This document shows positions 11,046-23,956 of a DNA stretch of 64,000 nt, in pieces. Source of the stretch: Anthostomella pinea. Lineage: Eukaryota; Ascomycota; Sordariomycetes; Xylariales; Xylariaceae. The first letter of the stretch is position 1. Each line of letters opens with the position of its first letter. A program made the position numbers and the translations under genes. Where the stretch lies: NCBI GenBank assembly GCA_963556695.1, contig CAUWAG010000010.1, positions 2,976,001-3,040,000 of the forward strand. Direction: 5' to 3'. The notes beneath the pieces are model-generated. The model worked only from the letters and a program-made list of their open reading frames with translations. It searched no databases and was not told where the DNA came from.

Positions 11046-12501
11046 ATGCCTAAAGGCAAGTGGATGTATGTAACAACAGCCTCACAGATGCCACTCATTC
11101 ATGCGCCCCTCCACTCGATTGCCACACCAAAGATGAACAGACTGACCCATTCGCGACACCCACAGTGACAAGAAGACGGCCCAGCACTTCACGCTGGTGC
11201 ACCGGCCGCAAAATGACCCCCTGATTCACGACACCGACGCGCCGTCCATGGTGCTGAACCCGACCGCTCTGCCCAACGCATCAAAAGGCAAGAAGCTTGA
11301 CGACCTGGCCTCGGAGCTGGGCTCTTCCGACATACGGCCAAACGAAGGCGAGGCCGCCTCTTATGGCGTCTACTACGACGACACCGAGTATGACTACATG
11401 CAGCACCTGCGCGACCTGGATGGAGGCAACGGGGCCGGCGAGGTGGTCTTCGTGGAGGCGAGCAGCGGACCTAGTAACAAGGATAAGGGCAAGGGCAAGC
11501 AGAAGCAGAGCCTCGAGGACGCGCTGCGCCGGTTGGATGTGGAAGATACGGAGCGGAAGCGCGGCGAGCTGTTCGATGAGGACCTGTTGCCGTCCAAGAG
11601 CCTTCAGCACCTCACATACCAGGCGCAACAGGACATACCAGACGCCATCGGTGGGTTCCAGCCTGATATGGATCCGCGGCTGAGGGAAGTGCTCGAAGCG
11701 CTCGAGGACGAGGCGTACGTAGATGAGGACGACGATATCTTCCAGGAGCTGGCGAAAGACGGACGGGAACTGGATGATAACGAGTTCCCAGACGAGTTTG
11801 AGGACGACGAGGGGTGGGAGACAGACGACACAGCCAAGCCGACGAAAGAGTACAAAGACGCCGGCGCAGTGCCAGATCTCGTGCCCGTGGCAGGCGACGC
11901 CGAAGTCGACGAGGAGACCGACGTAGTCCAGAACGAGAACTGGCTCGAGGATTTCCAGAGATTCAAAAAGAACCAAAAGACGGGCAGTCGCGCCCCAGCA
12001 GCAGCAGCGGCCGCCCCTTCGCAATCCGACCTGCAGTCCTCGCTCATGACCACAACCACCAACGGCGGGCGGCGCAAGAAGCGCAAGGGCGCGCTGACGA
12101 GCCAGTCGGGCTACTCGATGACGTCCTCGTCCCTAGTGCGCACCGAACAGCTCGGCCTGCTGGACGCGCGCTTCGAGGTGCTCGAGCAGAAGCAGTACGA
12201 CCCCTTCGCAGACGAGGGCGACGACGATGACGGAGACGGCACGGCGTCCATGTCGCAGTTCTCGACGGCGAGCAGCGTCACCGGCCCGATGCGCGGCGAC
12301 TTTGATGGCATCATGGACGACTTCCTCGGCGGCTACCAGACCATGGACAAGAAGAAGATGCGCAAGGGCAAGTGGAAAAGCGGCACCGAGCAGCTGGACG
12401 AGCTCAGGAAGGAGCTGGGGCCCGCGAGGGTCGGGTCGCGGTATGGCGTGCGGCCGGCTGCGTCTGCGTCTGCGTCTGCGTCGGCTTCGACGTCGCGCTG
12501 A
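11046..12501 (+). CDS. LTV1: ribosome biogenesis protein Ltv1
   Basis: Two exons, 11046-11065 and 11166-12501, joined across a 100-nt intron (GTATGT..CCACAG) that splits the Ile codon of MPKGKWIDKK; 451 residues. The N terminus, with HFTLVHRPQNDP and VLNPT, is the Ltv1 signature, followed by long acidic stretches and basic patches toward the C terminus. Ltv1 is a non-ribosomal factor bound to Rps3 on the beak of pre-40S particles and is needed for their maturation and export. Near the end, an in-frame run of GCGTCT repeats encodes an Ala/Ser tail (12461-12490). The tiny 20-nt first exon is easily missed by automatic annotation. Confidence 0.93.
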
Positions 12502-13139
12502 TGGGGACAGCTAGTCTAGCAAATAAAGATACCCTTTCATATTTCTTCACCATATGTTTTTTCACCTGTTGTGCTTCGCATGTCTTGCGGGATGGAATCG
12601 ACACGCGCAACGATCCGTATACTGACTACTGACTGGCTCATGTGAAAGAGCATATACGTCAAAAGACAAGCATAATTCCATCGCAATCAAGTCGTACAAA
12701 TTTGCTTGAGAAAAACCGACTGGCGTTCTAGTGGTCTTACCATCAGAATCGTGCGGCAGGAACACGCCACTATTTTGGTGTTGCCGATGCAGAATCCTCT
12801 CCAGAAGAGATATGTTCCGCGCTGGGATGAAGTCCGCCATTCTCATTCCTCCAGATATGTTTACAAAATATCAATTCAGTATACTGCTACATAGTATCGC
12901 TAGCCAGGACGGTACCGGCTTGTTGTCGTTCCAGTAACAGCTAGCCAACAAGTCTCAGTTGATCAGTCCTCAAAAACCAACGCGAAGAAATCTTCCTGTT
13001 GCTACACGGGAGAGACATCTCTCGCATTCGCGTCTCGGACATTGGGATGCCATACGTGGTCTCGCAACTGGCCGAACCACCCCAACATGTCGTGAACACA
13101 ACGAGGAAGTTCCGGCTGCCAAACAGGTGATTCGTCTTC
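12502..13139. other. convergent intergenic region, no gene seen
   Basis: This is 3' flank for LTV1 (+) and the taxilin gene (-), which converge here. No frame in it carries a recognisable motif. AT content is higher than in the neighbouring coding exons. Confidence 0.4.
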
Positions 13140-15225
13140 CTAGCGATGACCATTAATAGCAGGCGGTGGGGGTCGCTCCGGACCGAACGCGCCGGGAACC
13201 GGCATCAGTTCCTCCTCCGTATCATCATCGAAACCCTCGTCCTCGCTGACTTCTTCATCACCCTCGTCGTCGTACTCGTATTCGCTGCCTTCTTCGTCGT
13301 CTTCCAACTCGCCTCCGTCCCCTTGTTGGCCCTCGGCGTAGCAGTTCTCAACCGAGCCTTGCATCCCTTGCGGTATGCCGCGGCCCTGTTGTTGCATCTG
13401 GTTTATGATGCTCGTGAGCTTGTCGTTCTTCTTCCTCACGTCATCGAGGTCTTTGACATGCTTGTTGCGGTCTTCTGCCATCTTGACGATGTTCTGGTTT
13501 AGCGCACCCTCCTTGCGCTTGTACGCCTCGTTCTCCTTCTCGAGTTTCTTGGTCTTCTTGGACATGTCCTCCATCTCCTTGCGAAAGGTCAAAAACAGGT
13601 CGTTACTATTGTTGAGTGTGTCCTCGACCTCCTCCACAGTTAATCTCTGTGCTCACCCGAGACGGTAGGGGGGGGACCCACGGCGCTTACCTGCTTGAAC
13701 TTCTCGACATAGACATTGAGTTGATTCCGCAATTCCGTTTCCGTCTTTGTGAACGTGAGCACCTGACTATTAAGCTGGCGCGCACGACTAGACTCGGAAT
13801 CTGCCGTCTTCTTCTGTTGTTCGTATCGGGCCATGTTCCACTGGACCTCGATCTCCTTGGTGCGCATTGCGGAGTGGAAGTGGAGCTCGCGAAGTTCGTA
13901 CTGATCGATGAGAGACTTGAAGCGGGCCTTGAATCTGTTCAAACTTGTGAGCCGCTTTGCGCAAGTCGAACGAGTGGATAGTCAACATACAATTCCTCGG
14001 CCTTCATGTAGACTACCTGCTTCCGCGGATTGTCCTTCTCCTCCTGGTAGCCCTCCAGAGTTTCGAGAACCTTTTTGAAGCGCTCATCCGAGGAAGTCTT
14101 CAGCCGATCATGAGTATCGTTCAGCGCCCGATGCTCATTCTACACGCCATCATCATCAGCTCGGGCCCTCATGACAATCGATCCGTAGTTCATGTACCTT
14201 GAGCTTGTTGTTTTCCTTCTGCAGTTCGCGACAGAGCTTCTCGAGTTTCTCCTTAAGGCCTATTTGTTTGCTCAGATCGGTGCGACTCGAGTCCTTTTCC
14301 TTTTGAAGTTGATCGGCCCGTTTCTTGTTCTTCATATTTTCGCGCTCGAGTCGTTTCATGTTGGCAAATAGTTCCGAGGACCGCTTGGTAAGAAGGTCAA
14401 TCTTGTCCATGTCGTTCATCTTGTTCATTTGGTGATTTAGCTCCCGGTTTGCCTTGCGGACTTCTCGCTCTACAATGCGAAAACCCAAGTCAGCATAGCA
14501 CTGCAGTGAGGCAAGGTTAGTTGTGCAAATGGCAAACCAAGACCCGATCGGAAGTCTCATCGCAGGCCACGCCAAACAGGAAGCGCCATTTCCGAGGGTT
14601 CTGGATAGTTCAGTGCCACATGGTTTCCACGTGTCTCGTTGTGCTAAGCGCCCATCCCAATGGCACGCGCAAGAAGCATACGCATGTCGAGCAATCGGAA
14701 TACCGGCAAACTAAGCTGAGTCCATTTCGCCTCGTGTAGTCGCAACATCCTCCAGGCGCCCCTTGGATGTATTGCAGGCTGGCGAAGCTGCGCGTTGCTA
14801 TTGTGACCGGCTTGTCTCATATGCGACATTGGATCGACGTCCTCCCCTCGGCCAACTAATGCGCAAAGAATAGCGGGATAGTGGGATAACCTACCAATTT
14901 CAGCCTCCTGTTCCCTCTCAGCCATCGTATCGACTTCGAGCTGGTTTATCCTTGCGGCAACAAGTTTGGAAGCTTCGTTGGAGTCGACTACCTTCTTCCC
15001 CTTTCCTTTCTTGGCGGCAGCGTTGGCAGACATGGCGGGCGTCGGCGTAGGCGCAGGTCGAGGATCTTGCGCGGACACATGGTGATGATGGTGGTGGTGG
15101 CCATTGGCGAGGGACGGATCGTCATGCGCTTGGGCATGTGCATGGGCAGAGGCGCCGTTCGTAGTCGGGACGGAGGCGAGCGGGGCAGGCGTGGCAGAGG
15201 CTACACGGTGGTTGGCAGTCGCCAT
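13140..15225 (-). CDS. taxilin-family coiled-coil protein
   Basis: Five exons reconstructed on the minus strand: 15225-14895, 14469-14198, 14139-13991, 13934-13691 and about 13628-13140; phases agree, giving about 494 residues. Residues 1-85 are Ala/Pro/His-rich and disordered, including a run of seven His. A long heptad-patterned coiled coil follows, rich in Lys, Glu, Arg and Gln, with LCRELQKENNKL and an FRKEMEDMSKKTKKLEKEN stretch typical of taxilins. The C-terminal tail is strongly acidic. Animal taxilins bind syntaxins and act in vesicle traffic; the fungal role is inferred from that. The first intron is unusually long (425 nt). The last acceptor is ambiguous: a GAG acceptor at 13629-13632 gives the expected protein, while a CAG at 13647-13649 adds a few residues in frame. 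Confidence 0.85.
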
Positions 15226-16443
15226 CTTTGACTAGACATGGAATGCTGGACTGGATGGATTGGTCAGATGATTGTACGAGGCATGCAAGGCAGGCAAGGT
15301 AGGAACTTCAGTTCGAGTCCAAGGGGCGCGAGATGTGATGGCAGAGTAGGTAGTTAGAGGGCAATGGGGAAACCGAGGTACCGGCTGGGTGTTTGCTTAC
15401 GTATGGGAACAAACGGAAAGCATTTGAGTGATGCTTCAGTGGGCTCAACGTGTTAGGCGTAGAGTGCTACTGCGCTGGAACGTATCGGCGAGTTGATGTA
15501 AGTCGTGGTGCTTGAGGTGGTGCCGGATGTGCTAAAGCGGGTGGTCACTGGTCACGATGATGAAGAACTTTGAGGTCTGAGATGAAGCGCGGCGTTTTAG
15601 TGCTGGTTACTTAATCAACCAGTGCAGTGCAGCCGCCCAGGCAGTCATTTGGGATGGGATGGATACATGGATAGATGACTCCAATCCAATCGGACCGGGG
15701 GCGAGACAAGACCCGGGGCGCACAGCAGCTGCAGATAACTGTGAATAGTGGACTGCGACCCCCTAGGTGGCCAGCTCATCATCGCTGCTGAAACTGCCAC
15801 AGAGCGCCGTCGATTCCGGAGAGGTGCAGAGGTGCTTCAGTGTGGCGGTAGTGGATCTTCCCCTTTGACACATGCACCTCGTAGGTACATGAAATGGCGA
15901 TGCTGCTGCCAAATGTGCATCAATGCATCTAAGGGGATGGCCCTTCAACTCTGCATCAATTTCGAAATTGGGTTGATCTTTGTCTTGCCTACAAAACATG
16001 TCAACAAGACTCGTTGTTTCACGTACATTTTGCACAGAAAGACGTTGAGAAACAAATGTTTAGTTTTTGGCTGCAAATAAAGTTCACCACCACCTGAACC
16101 GACACCTTGGGACAGATATGATTACAAGAGGAAGTGGAATATTCGCCAAAGCCACATAACCCCTTAAGGACCAGGATCAATTAATTGCCCCGAAATGAAA
16201 AGCAAGATGACGCATCCAATCTCGATTTACCTTAGGTAACGCCTCGGAATTTTTCTAGAATTCGGCGCGCCTTGCCGTTGTACCTTATTGAGCCTCCATC
16301 TCTGCCTTACCACATGCCGTCTTGTTTCAGTTGATAACGGTTCTGTTGTTTATATTCTTTCCTTCCCTTTCAATCCATCCTCGGTCTTTCGCAGGCCAAG
16401 ATCCACAGAAGCGCCCGGACTGAGCCCATTCAGTCGTAACAAG
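15226..16443. other. divergent intergenic region, no gene seen
   Basis: This is the 5' region of taxilin (-) and CYM1 (+). No supportable frame is seen. The segment directly before the CYM1 ATG is pyrimidine-rich (TTCTTTCCTTCCC). The part around 15900-16260 is AT-rich. Confidence 0.4.
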
Positions 16444-19400
16444 ATGTTGCGCAACGCCGTCAAAGGCGCCGCTAAGAAAGCTGTCACCGAGCTTTCCCAA
16501 TACCCAAAGCCCGGCGAGAAGCTTCATGGCTTCACCCTCTTGAGGACGAAGCATGTTCCCGAGCTCGAGCTGACCGCTCTGCACCTGCAACACGACAAGA
16601 CCGGCGCCGACTACCTCCACATCGCTAGAGACGACAGCAACAATGTCTTCTCCATCGGCTTCAAGACGAACCCACCCGATGACACCGGTGTCCCCCATAT
16701 CCTCGAACACACGACGCTCTGTGGCAGCAAGAAGTATCCCATCCGGGATCCCTTCTTCAAGATGCTTCCGCGAACCCTATCCAACTTTATGAACGCCTTC
16801 ACTGCATCGGACCATACTTTCTACCCCTTCGCGACGACCAATGCCCAAGATTTCCAGAACCTGATGTCCGTCTACCTCGATGCCACTCTTCACCCATTGT
16901 TGAAGAATACCGACTTTACTCAGGAGGGTTGGCGCATCGGGCCCGAGAATCCCAAAGCAGCAACATCAGAGGGAGAAGCCAAGCCTGAGGATAGTAAGCT
17001 TGTGTTCAAGGGTGTCGTCTACAACGAAATGAAGGGTCAGATGTCGGATGCTGGCTATCTCTTCTACATTCGTTTCCAGGATAACATTTTCCCATCCATC
17101 AACAACTCTGGCGGTGACCCCCAGAAGATCACCGACTTGACCTACGAGCAACTCAAGAATTTCCACGCCGAGCACTACCATCCGAGCAACGCGAAGCTGA
17201 TGACCTATGGAGACATGCCATTGGCTGACCACCTCCGTGAGGTCGATGCGCAGATGAGCGCCTTCGAAAAGATCACGGCAGACCTCGACCATAAGAAACC
17301 AATCGACTTGAGTAACAGTCCTCGAACAGTCACCGTGTTTGGGCCCGTCGATCCTCTCGCTGATGCGGACAAGCAATACAAAACCTCCGTCTCGTGGATC
17401 ACGGGAGACACAAGCGATGTTCTGGAATCGTTCTCCGTGGCCTTGTTATCTTCGTTGCTAATGGATGGATATGGGTCACCATTATACAAGGGGTTGGTGG
17501 AGAGCGGACTGGGCACGGATTTCAGCCCTAATGCTGGGTATGATGGATCAGCAGCCGCCGGAATATTTTCTATCGGGTTAAGCGGAGTTAGCGAAACCAA
17601 CGTGGAGAAGATCAAGAGCGAAACACAGAAGATACTTCGCGACGTCCGGAGCAAGGGCTTCGATAGGGGCAAGATTGACGGATATCTTCACCAACTGGAG
17701 TTGAGTCTCAAACACAAGACTGCCAACTTCGGAATGTCTGTGTTGCATCGCCTGAAGGGCAAGTGGTTTTCTGGCACGGATCCCTTCGACTCTCTGGCGT
17801 GGAACGACACCGTTGCCGCGTTCGAGTCCAAGCTCGCCGAAGGGGGCTACCTGGAGGGTCTTTTGGACAAGTACCTCTTGAACGACAACACTCTTACCTT
17901 TACCATGGCGCCATCCGAGACCCTTGGTGCGGAGATTGCCAAGGAAGAGGACGAGAGGCTCGCCTCCAAGATCCTAGATGCCACCCGGGAAGCTGGTGGC
18001 GAGGAAGAAGCTCGGAAATTCTTCGAGCAGCGCGAGCTAGATCTGCTCGTCGAGCAAGGAAAATCGAGCACACAAGATCTGAGCTGTCTGCCCTCAGTTC
18101 ATGTCAGGGACATCCCAATAACGAAGGAGCCCGTCGTCGTTCGAGACGAGGTTGCCCTTGGCACCAAAATTCAGTGGCGTGAAGCCCCTACCAACGGTCT
18201 TACTTACTTTCGAGCTATCAACACTTTCGAGAACTTACCTGATGAACTCCGGGCTCTGATCCCCCTATTCACCGACTCCATTATGCGCCTGGGCACAAAG
18301 GACATGGCGATGGAGCAGTTGGAAGATTCAATCAAGCTCAAGACCGGAGGCATCTCTGTCAGCTACATGACAAGCCCTTCGCCTACCGACTTTCACCAAA
18401 CTTCTGAGGGTTTGGTGTTGAGAGGAATGGCGCTCGACCGAAACGTGCCGGAAATGTACGACCTCCTCCGCAAACTTATCCTGGAAACCAACTTCGACAG
18501 CCCCGAGGCGGCTCTCCGAATTAGACAGCTACTCGAGGCCTCAGCTGATGGTGTCGTGAACGACATTGCATCGTCTGGACACGCCTATGCTCGACGATAT
18601 GCCGAATCCGGATTGACTCGCGATGCATACCTCACCGAGCAAGTCAGTGGCCTGTCGCAAGTAAAGCTGATAACCTCTCTAGCTGGTCGGCCAGAGTCGG
18701 ACCGGTATGAGGATGTCATTGAAAAACTCAAACAAATCCAGAAGATTGCTCTGGCTGGAAACAATATTCGCACGGCTTTGACTTGCGGGTCAGACAGCAC
18801 CCAGGCCAACTCTGCAGCTTTGTCACGGTTTATGTCATCCCGCCCAAGCAGCTCTGTCACATTCCCAGCTCCTGCTAAACACACTACTGCGCGAGATATC
18901 AAGGCATTCTTCCCACTGCCCTACCAGGTGTACTACGGCTCTCTTGCGCTGCCGACCACCTCCTACACATCATCGCACGGTGCACCACTGCAGATTCTTT
19001 CCCAGCTTCTTACTCACAAGCATCTTCACCATGAGATTCGCGAGAAGGGTGGTGCCTACGGCGGTGGCGCTTATATGAAGGGTCTGGAAGGAATCTTTGG
19101 GTTCTACTCCTACCGCGATCCAAACCCACAGAATACCCTCTCCATTATGAGAAATGCCGGCCGCTGGGCAACCGATAAACAATGGTCTGACCAAGATCTT
19201 GAAGAGGCCAAGATTTCCGTGTTTCAGGGCGTCGATGCACCCGAGTCGGTGAACACGGAGGGTATGCTTCGATTCGTGTCCGGTGTCACCGATGAGATGC
19301 AGCAGAAGCGACGCGAGCAGCTCCTTGACGTAACCAAGGATCAGGTCCGGGAGGTCGCTCAAAAGTACATTGTCGAAGCTCTCGCCGAAGAGAAAGAGCA

Positions 19401-19482
19401 AGTCGCCTTCCTCGGCAAACAGCAAGACTGGGTCGACAACTCCTGGAAGGTCAAGGAGATAAACGTCAACGGTGCCGAGTAA
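16444..19482 (+). CDS. CYM1: mitochondrial presequence protease (M16C metallopeptidase)
   Basis: Single exon of 1012 residues, close to yeast Cym1 (989). The frame opens earlier at TTG 16288; ATG 16444 gives a basic, Arg/Lys/Ala-rich N terminus ([14 protein letters not shown]), as expected for mitochondrial import. The inverted zinc motif HILEH is at residues 85-89, and the distal glutamate lies in the [12 protein letters not shown] segment. C-terminally, [11 protein letters not shown] and SYRDPNP match the M16C substrate-binding region. The enzyme degrades cleaved presequences and other short peptides in the matrix. It shows no internal stops or oddities. The family call is very firm. Confidence 0.96.
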   Translation: MLRNAVKGAAKKAVTELSQYPKPGEKLHGFTLLRTKHVPELELTALHLQHDKTGADYLHIARDDSNNVFSIGFKTNPPDDTGVPHILEHTTLCGSKKYPIRDPFFKMLPRTLSNFMNAFTASDHTFYPFATTNAQDFQNLMSVYLDATLHPLLKNTDFTQEGWRIGPENPKAATSEGEAKPEDSKLVFKGVVYNEMKGQMSDAGYLFYIRFQDNIFPSINNSGGDPQKITDLTYEQLKNFHAEHYHPSNAKLMTYGDMPLADHLREVDAQMSAFEKITADLDHKKPIDLSNSPRTVTVFGPVDPLADADKQYKTSVSWITGDTSDVLESFSVALLSSLLMDGYGSPLYKGLVESGLGTDFSPNAGYDGSAAAGIFSIGLSGVSETNVEKIKSETQKILRDVRSKGFDRGKIDGYLHQLELSLKHKTANFGMSVLHRLKGKWFSGTDPFDSLAWNDTVAAFESKLAEGGYLEGLLDKYLLNDNTLTFTMAPSETLGAEIAKEEDERLASKILDATREAGGEEEARKFFEQRELDLLVEQGKSSTQDLSCLPSVHVRDIPITKEPVVVRDEVALGTKIQWREAPTNGLTYFRAINTFENLPDELRALIPLFTDSIMRLGTKDMAMEQLEDSIKLKTGGISVSYMTSPSPTDFHQTSEGLVLRGMALDRNVPEMYDLLRKLILETNFDSPEAALRIRQLLEASADGVVNDIASSGHAYARRYAESGLTRDAYLTEQVSGLSQVKLITSLAGRPESDRYEDVIEKLKQIQKIALAGNNIRTALTCGSDSTQANSAALSRFMSSRPSSSVTFPAPAKHTTARDIKAFFPLPYQVYYGSLALPTTSYTSSHGAPLQILSQLLTHKHLHHEIREKGGAYGGGAYMKGLEGIFGFYSYRDPNPQNTLSIMRNAGRWATDKQWSDQDLEEAKISVFQGVDAPESVNTEGMLRFVSGVTDEMQQKRREQLLDVTKDQVREVAQKYIVEALAEEKEQVAFLGKQQDWVDNSWKVKEINVNGAE

Positions 19483-20508
19483 CGGTCTCGGCGATAGTAA
19501 TCTAATCATGTACCAACGATCTGTACAACACTTTGCATATACCCACCTCCAGCTACCTAGACGAGTTGTATATAAGATTGGCGTCTCTGATACCAAGTCA
19601 TAACTCAACGTACCCCTGCCTTCCTGATAGATGCAAGACCTTGTGCCAAGTGGCACACGTCACAAAGTGGAAGTAGATAGCAGCGTTCAGATACGATACG
19701 TTTTCTTGCTTCGGTCTATCACGAGATCGCACCATAGCATGGAAACCACAACAAGACGCGAGAGTAAAGCACCGATGGCAAGGGTCAGTGGGCGCCTCGC
19801 AAGGGGCGCGCGCCGACCCGGCCTCGGCTCGTTCTTTCAGACTCGGATTCCTCAGCTTTGGAACTCCGGACTATAGAACAGAGTACATACATATTTAGGG
19901 TTGCCCGCTTGGGAACGCTACACTCAGGATGGGGATGGAATTCATGTTGCAAGTAGTACCAGGTCCAAGCAAGAAGTACCAAGCCAACGTCACGGAACTA
20001 AGGGCAGTTCCAGCGCGCTAGAGGCTATCAATATCGTCGTGAACGTCACCTGAGACCTTAGCCTTTGGAATGGTAATATGTTTCTCGGACACACAGCACT
20101 GCCTCGACGCGCATCTCATAGGTTATCGTTCGTCTATTGCCACAAGGGTATCATACGAGCCGTATACTGTTACTACATCAACAACTGTACTCTCTTTATA
20201 GACGACCCGTTATCTCGCCTTAAGGGACGAGCCAGCTAGAGGTAAGACTATAGTCAGAGAGGCCCAGTCTCCAGCGACCATCCAGCGTGACAAGAGCAAT
20301 ATTTAGACTCTTACTCCGTCCCGAACTATCCACCGTACTCCAGCCCGGACTGTCTACCGCTCCGTGTCCACATGACACCCGGCAAGCGGTCAAAACAATC
20401 ATTTGCAGTGGAATAAGCAGCGGTTTAGTTGTTATTCCAGTAAAATATTTCTAGTATGACTGCTTATGCCACTTTTTTTGGTTTCCGGCCCTTGGACGGT
20501 TCGGCTCC
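19483..20508. other. intergenic, no gene seen
   Basis: CYM1 3' flank, then about 900 bases with only short frames lacking recognisable motifs. It lies just before a decayed gene, and the sequence becomes AT-rich at about 20440-20480. Confidence 0.4.
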
Positions 20509-23435
20509 CTACGTCGCCAAGGTGAATCGCTCTCTGCTCCATCCGAACCGCTTTGCCATCCTCTTGCCCATGGCTTTGAGCATGACGGGGTTGACTTTGG
20601 GCTCCGTATGCGGTCGATGGAAGGCGATCCTGCCGGCCTTACCCCGTGCCAGGTAGGCCTCGTTCTCGAAGGCGACGACCGAACCTCCGGCGTTGCGCGC
20701 GCTGAAGCCTGCGTCACCCATCACACACACGAACTGGTCCCATTGTACGCCCTTGGCTGCTTCCTCTCCTGTGGACGGATACATGTTGGTGAAGATATCG
20801 TTGGCGCGTCTCGATAGTGTGATCGGAGAGGAGATTTCCTCGGCCGTGTGGTCTCCAAGACCGGCGCCATCTGATGCTTCCTTTCTCGATTCATTGACGA
20901 TGGGGGTCGTGGGAGGCGATCCGGCATCTGCTGGCCTCGTCTTGACTTTCCCTTTACGATGGTTCACCTGGCGCTGAGCTATGGAGCGGTCTGCTACAGC
21001 AGCATGCTTCGCGATGGTGGCGATGATGCTTGCGCGTTCTGCTTCTACCGCCGTGAGGTACTCAGGGCTGCTGTCTGCATGCAATACTGAGAGGAATTCT
21101 CGAATCTCGTCATCCGTATCGCGCGGGAAGCACCTTTTCGTTTTCGTCTGCCATACCTGCCTCACGCCATCCCAGAATACCTTCGAATCCTGACGGTGAG
21201 CATCCGACTGCTCGAGTTGTGCTTGCAAGCTCTTCACATTGGGTGTCTCTGGCGCTTCAAGGCGGCGGAGTGCTAGAACCGCATAAATGTTATCAACATT
21301 GAAGGAACGTCCCACGAAGAACTTCATCTGCTTGGCGGGCGTGATTCCACCACTTCCATTGCTTGCTATTGCCTGCTTCGTTCACCTTTGCAGTGTCGTG
21401 TGGTCGGCTTCGGGGTCTAAGCGACCGCACGTTCATAAGAAGCTGATGAGTTGCCGCCAGATCAGAGAGGCAAGCTAGGTGGATGGAATCTAAGCGGGCT
21501 TTTTCAGCAGCGGAAGCATTCCGTAGATGGTCATCCAGGAAACCGAATAGGTCTGCGTAGTCGAAACGCCTCTCATCATCTGGACCACCGCTCATCTGAG
21601 TCATGCACCACTGGAGTGGATCTTTCGGGAACATATCCGGCGCATCGAGGTCTCCTTTGCTGACGATGTTGACCAGTGGAATACCCTTGCGGACGGATTC
21701 TTCATAGAATTCAACATCGTGGTACTAGCGAAAGCCGGTACTCTGCGAAATGAGTACGATAAGGCGCTTGGTTCTCTGTTCCATGTGTTGAACTAGCAGA
21801 TAATCCAGCCTCCCCAGGGCGTAGTCAAACTCTCTCCGGAGGTGGAGGTGTGCATTGCGGTGCGTATTGACACCGAGACGATTATAGAGCTCATGGAGAC
21901 GTTGGAAGAGCTCATGTACGTATTCGCACTCCTCCTTGACCAGTCTCCACTGAAGGTAGTTTTCTACCTCACGTAGGATCTCCGCGGCGATGATCCCATA
22001 CGCCTCGTGTGAAGGAGTAGAAACCGAGCTGAAAAGCTTGAACACCCCGCCCTCCTTGACGATTTCGGAAAATCTCCGAAGGTATGCCTGGTCGGTTTGG
22101 AGAAGCACGAGTTGATCCTCTACTGCTTCGAGACCCATATTTGCTCTGGCAACCAAGTTCTCCGCATCGAATATCGGCGGTGCTGGGTATGGCCCATACA
22201 CGTATGTTGACCAAAGGGCAACATCACCGGTGACCTTGAACCCAAGCTTGCCTGCGTTCATGAACTTGTCGCAGGGTGATTCCTTTTCGGGATCAACGCC
22301 GTCCAAAATCACATCAACGAGTCGGTGGAGGAACTTCATCAGATGAGCCTGCGCTTCGAGGACACAAAGAGCCAGGGGATAGCCGAGGACATGGCCGCGG
22401 TGGATTGTGGCCGCGTCAAATGGCACTGTCTTGCCGTATTCCGGTCCATCCATGACAACACAGAGCGAACAGAAGTTAACATCGCAGAAGCCCATCTCCC
22501 ATGAAAGGTGCAGCTTGCTGCAGTCGAAGTGCGCCCATTGCTCCATTGAGTATCGAGTTCGGTTGTAGAGCAGGCCAAGGACGGTGTTCGGGTTGGATTT
22601 CAACATTTCGACATTTAGGTACGGCAATAGCGCGGTCATCGGTATGCGGCGATGGATTTCGCGCCAGTCTGGGTCGCCATGGTTGTCCACGCATATTCAA
22701 AATAGGCACCACTTCTGTGGGTGGAGATCTGGGTCTGCTTCAAGAACCGAAGCACGCTTACTCTGGCTCTTCTTCTTCATCGATTGACCAGAGTATCACC
22801 ATGTGCAAGTAGCCGTTGTCGTACGTAGTCCTGGTCCTTCTTGGCCTCGCTTGTCAGGCGTCTCGTGTTGGCTTCTGCTTGTTGTTCGGTGTTCACCCCT
22901 GAGTATCGCCAGATCATATACGTAGCTTGCTGCTCCAGAGTCTGAAATTGGCGCTTGCATTGTGTACAATCCTCGTTGCAAGACGTCGGCTTGATCAAGT
23001 GCCAGGGGTTTTCCCACAAAGACTGGAATTCGCTTTTCTGGTCGCGAGGCACGAACGTGGGCAGGTGCTCGAGGGCTTGCATGGCGGCGAGTTCCTGCGA
23101 AAATTAACGAGTGATTCAAGCAATCGAGACAAGAGATCTAGAGGTACCTCGTGGCGAGAAGATCTGCGCTAAGTGAGGAAGTGGAGCCAGCTGTGATTCT
23201 TCAAGGAGGTAGGGATTAGAAGTCAAATAACAAATGACGGCAAGGCTCCGTTGTAGAGGTCGAGGAAAACACGCGGATTCCCACACGTGCGCAGTATCTC
23301 TGGGGAGAATGCCGCCAGTGTGGCACGAGCTTGTGTGGGTATGTTAGGAGGATATGTCCTTATCGATGCAATAGACTGAGATGCCCCAGGCATCACAGCC
23401 CAGCTACCCTTGAGGTCAGTCTCCCTGACAACCAT
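20509..23435 (-). pseudogene. decayed member of a large uncharacterised ascomycete protein family (copy A)
   Basis: Pieces of one long minus-strand gene run from ATG 23435 to the stop at 20509. Recognisable parts in order: an N-terminal exon (MVVRETDLKGSWAVMPG); a Cys-containing part (23082-22790) with PTFVPRDQ and CNEDCTQCKRQ; a short acidic part; the long central part (22690-21725); and the C-terminal part (21327-20509) ending AGRIAFHRPH and KRFGWSRERF. Two introns fit by phase: 47 nt at about 22747-22701 (GTAAGC..CACAG) and 58 nt at 21385-21328 (GTGAAC..AGCAG). Breaks remain: a frame change near 22795, another near 22680, and an in-frame TAG at 21725-21727 with the same frame continuing after it. 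From memory, such roughly 1000-residue proteins recur in filamentous ascomycetes with no known function. A relative lies at 35806. Confidence 0.65.
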
Positions 23436-23956
23436 GTCAACGAGTGCCAACCGCCTCTAAGAGTCTCCGTACAAGTAAAACCCTCGTTCAGCAAGCAAAA
23501 TATGCATTTATTATAAGTGGAATAAGCACTCCGGAACAAGCATCAAATTTGGTTAATTAGATCAAACCTGCTTATTCGACAGTGCTTATACCATTAATAC
23601 AAATATAGCACTGACAGAAGAGTTGACAGAGGTATGCCGGCGGGAGTCTTAAGGAGGCTGATTGTAGCTCGTGCAAACTTGAACTTCATAGGGGTGACGT
23701 GACTCAGATGTCCCAGCTAGATTGTCGCATGCCGGAATTGAAAGGCTGATCTGGCGCTAGTCGGCATCACCCACTGTCTGGGTAATCGGTGTGTAGCAGC
23801 TGGAGCACTGACATCACCGCTGAGATGGAGTGTTCGGCTTGCAGACCGGATCGCCAAGCATGATCCGAACTTCGAAGCTCCCCCTCAGGTCTGGTCCGAA
23901 CACCATGACCTTGTAAAGGCTAGGTAGATGCTCAAGTGTTGATGCACGGATTGTCA
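23436..23956. other. AT-rich gap, no gene seen
   Basis: Upstream flank of decayed copy A and 3' flank of PHS1. It is AT-rich at 23490-23600 and no frame of note is seen. Confidence 0.4.
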
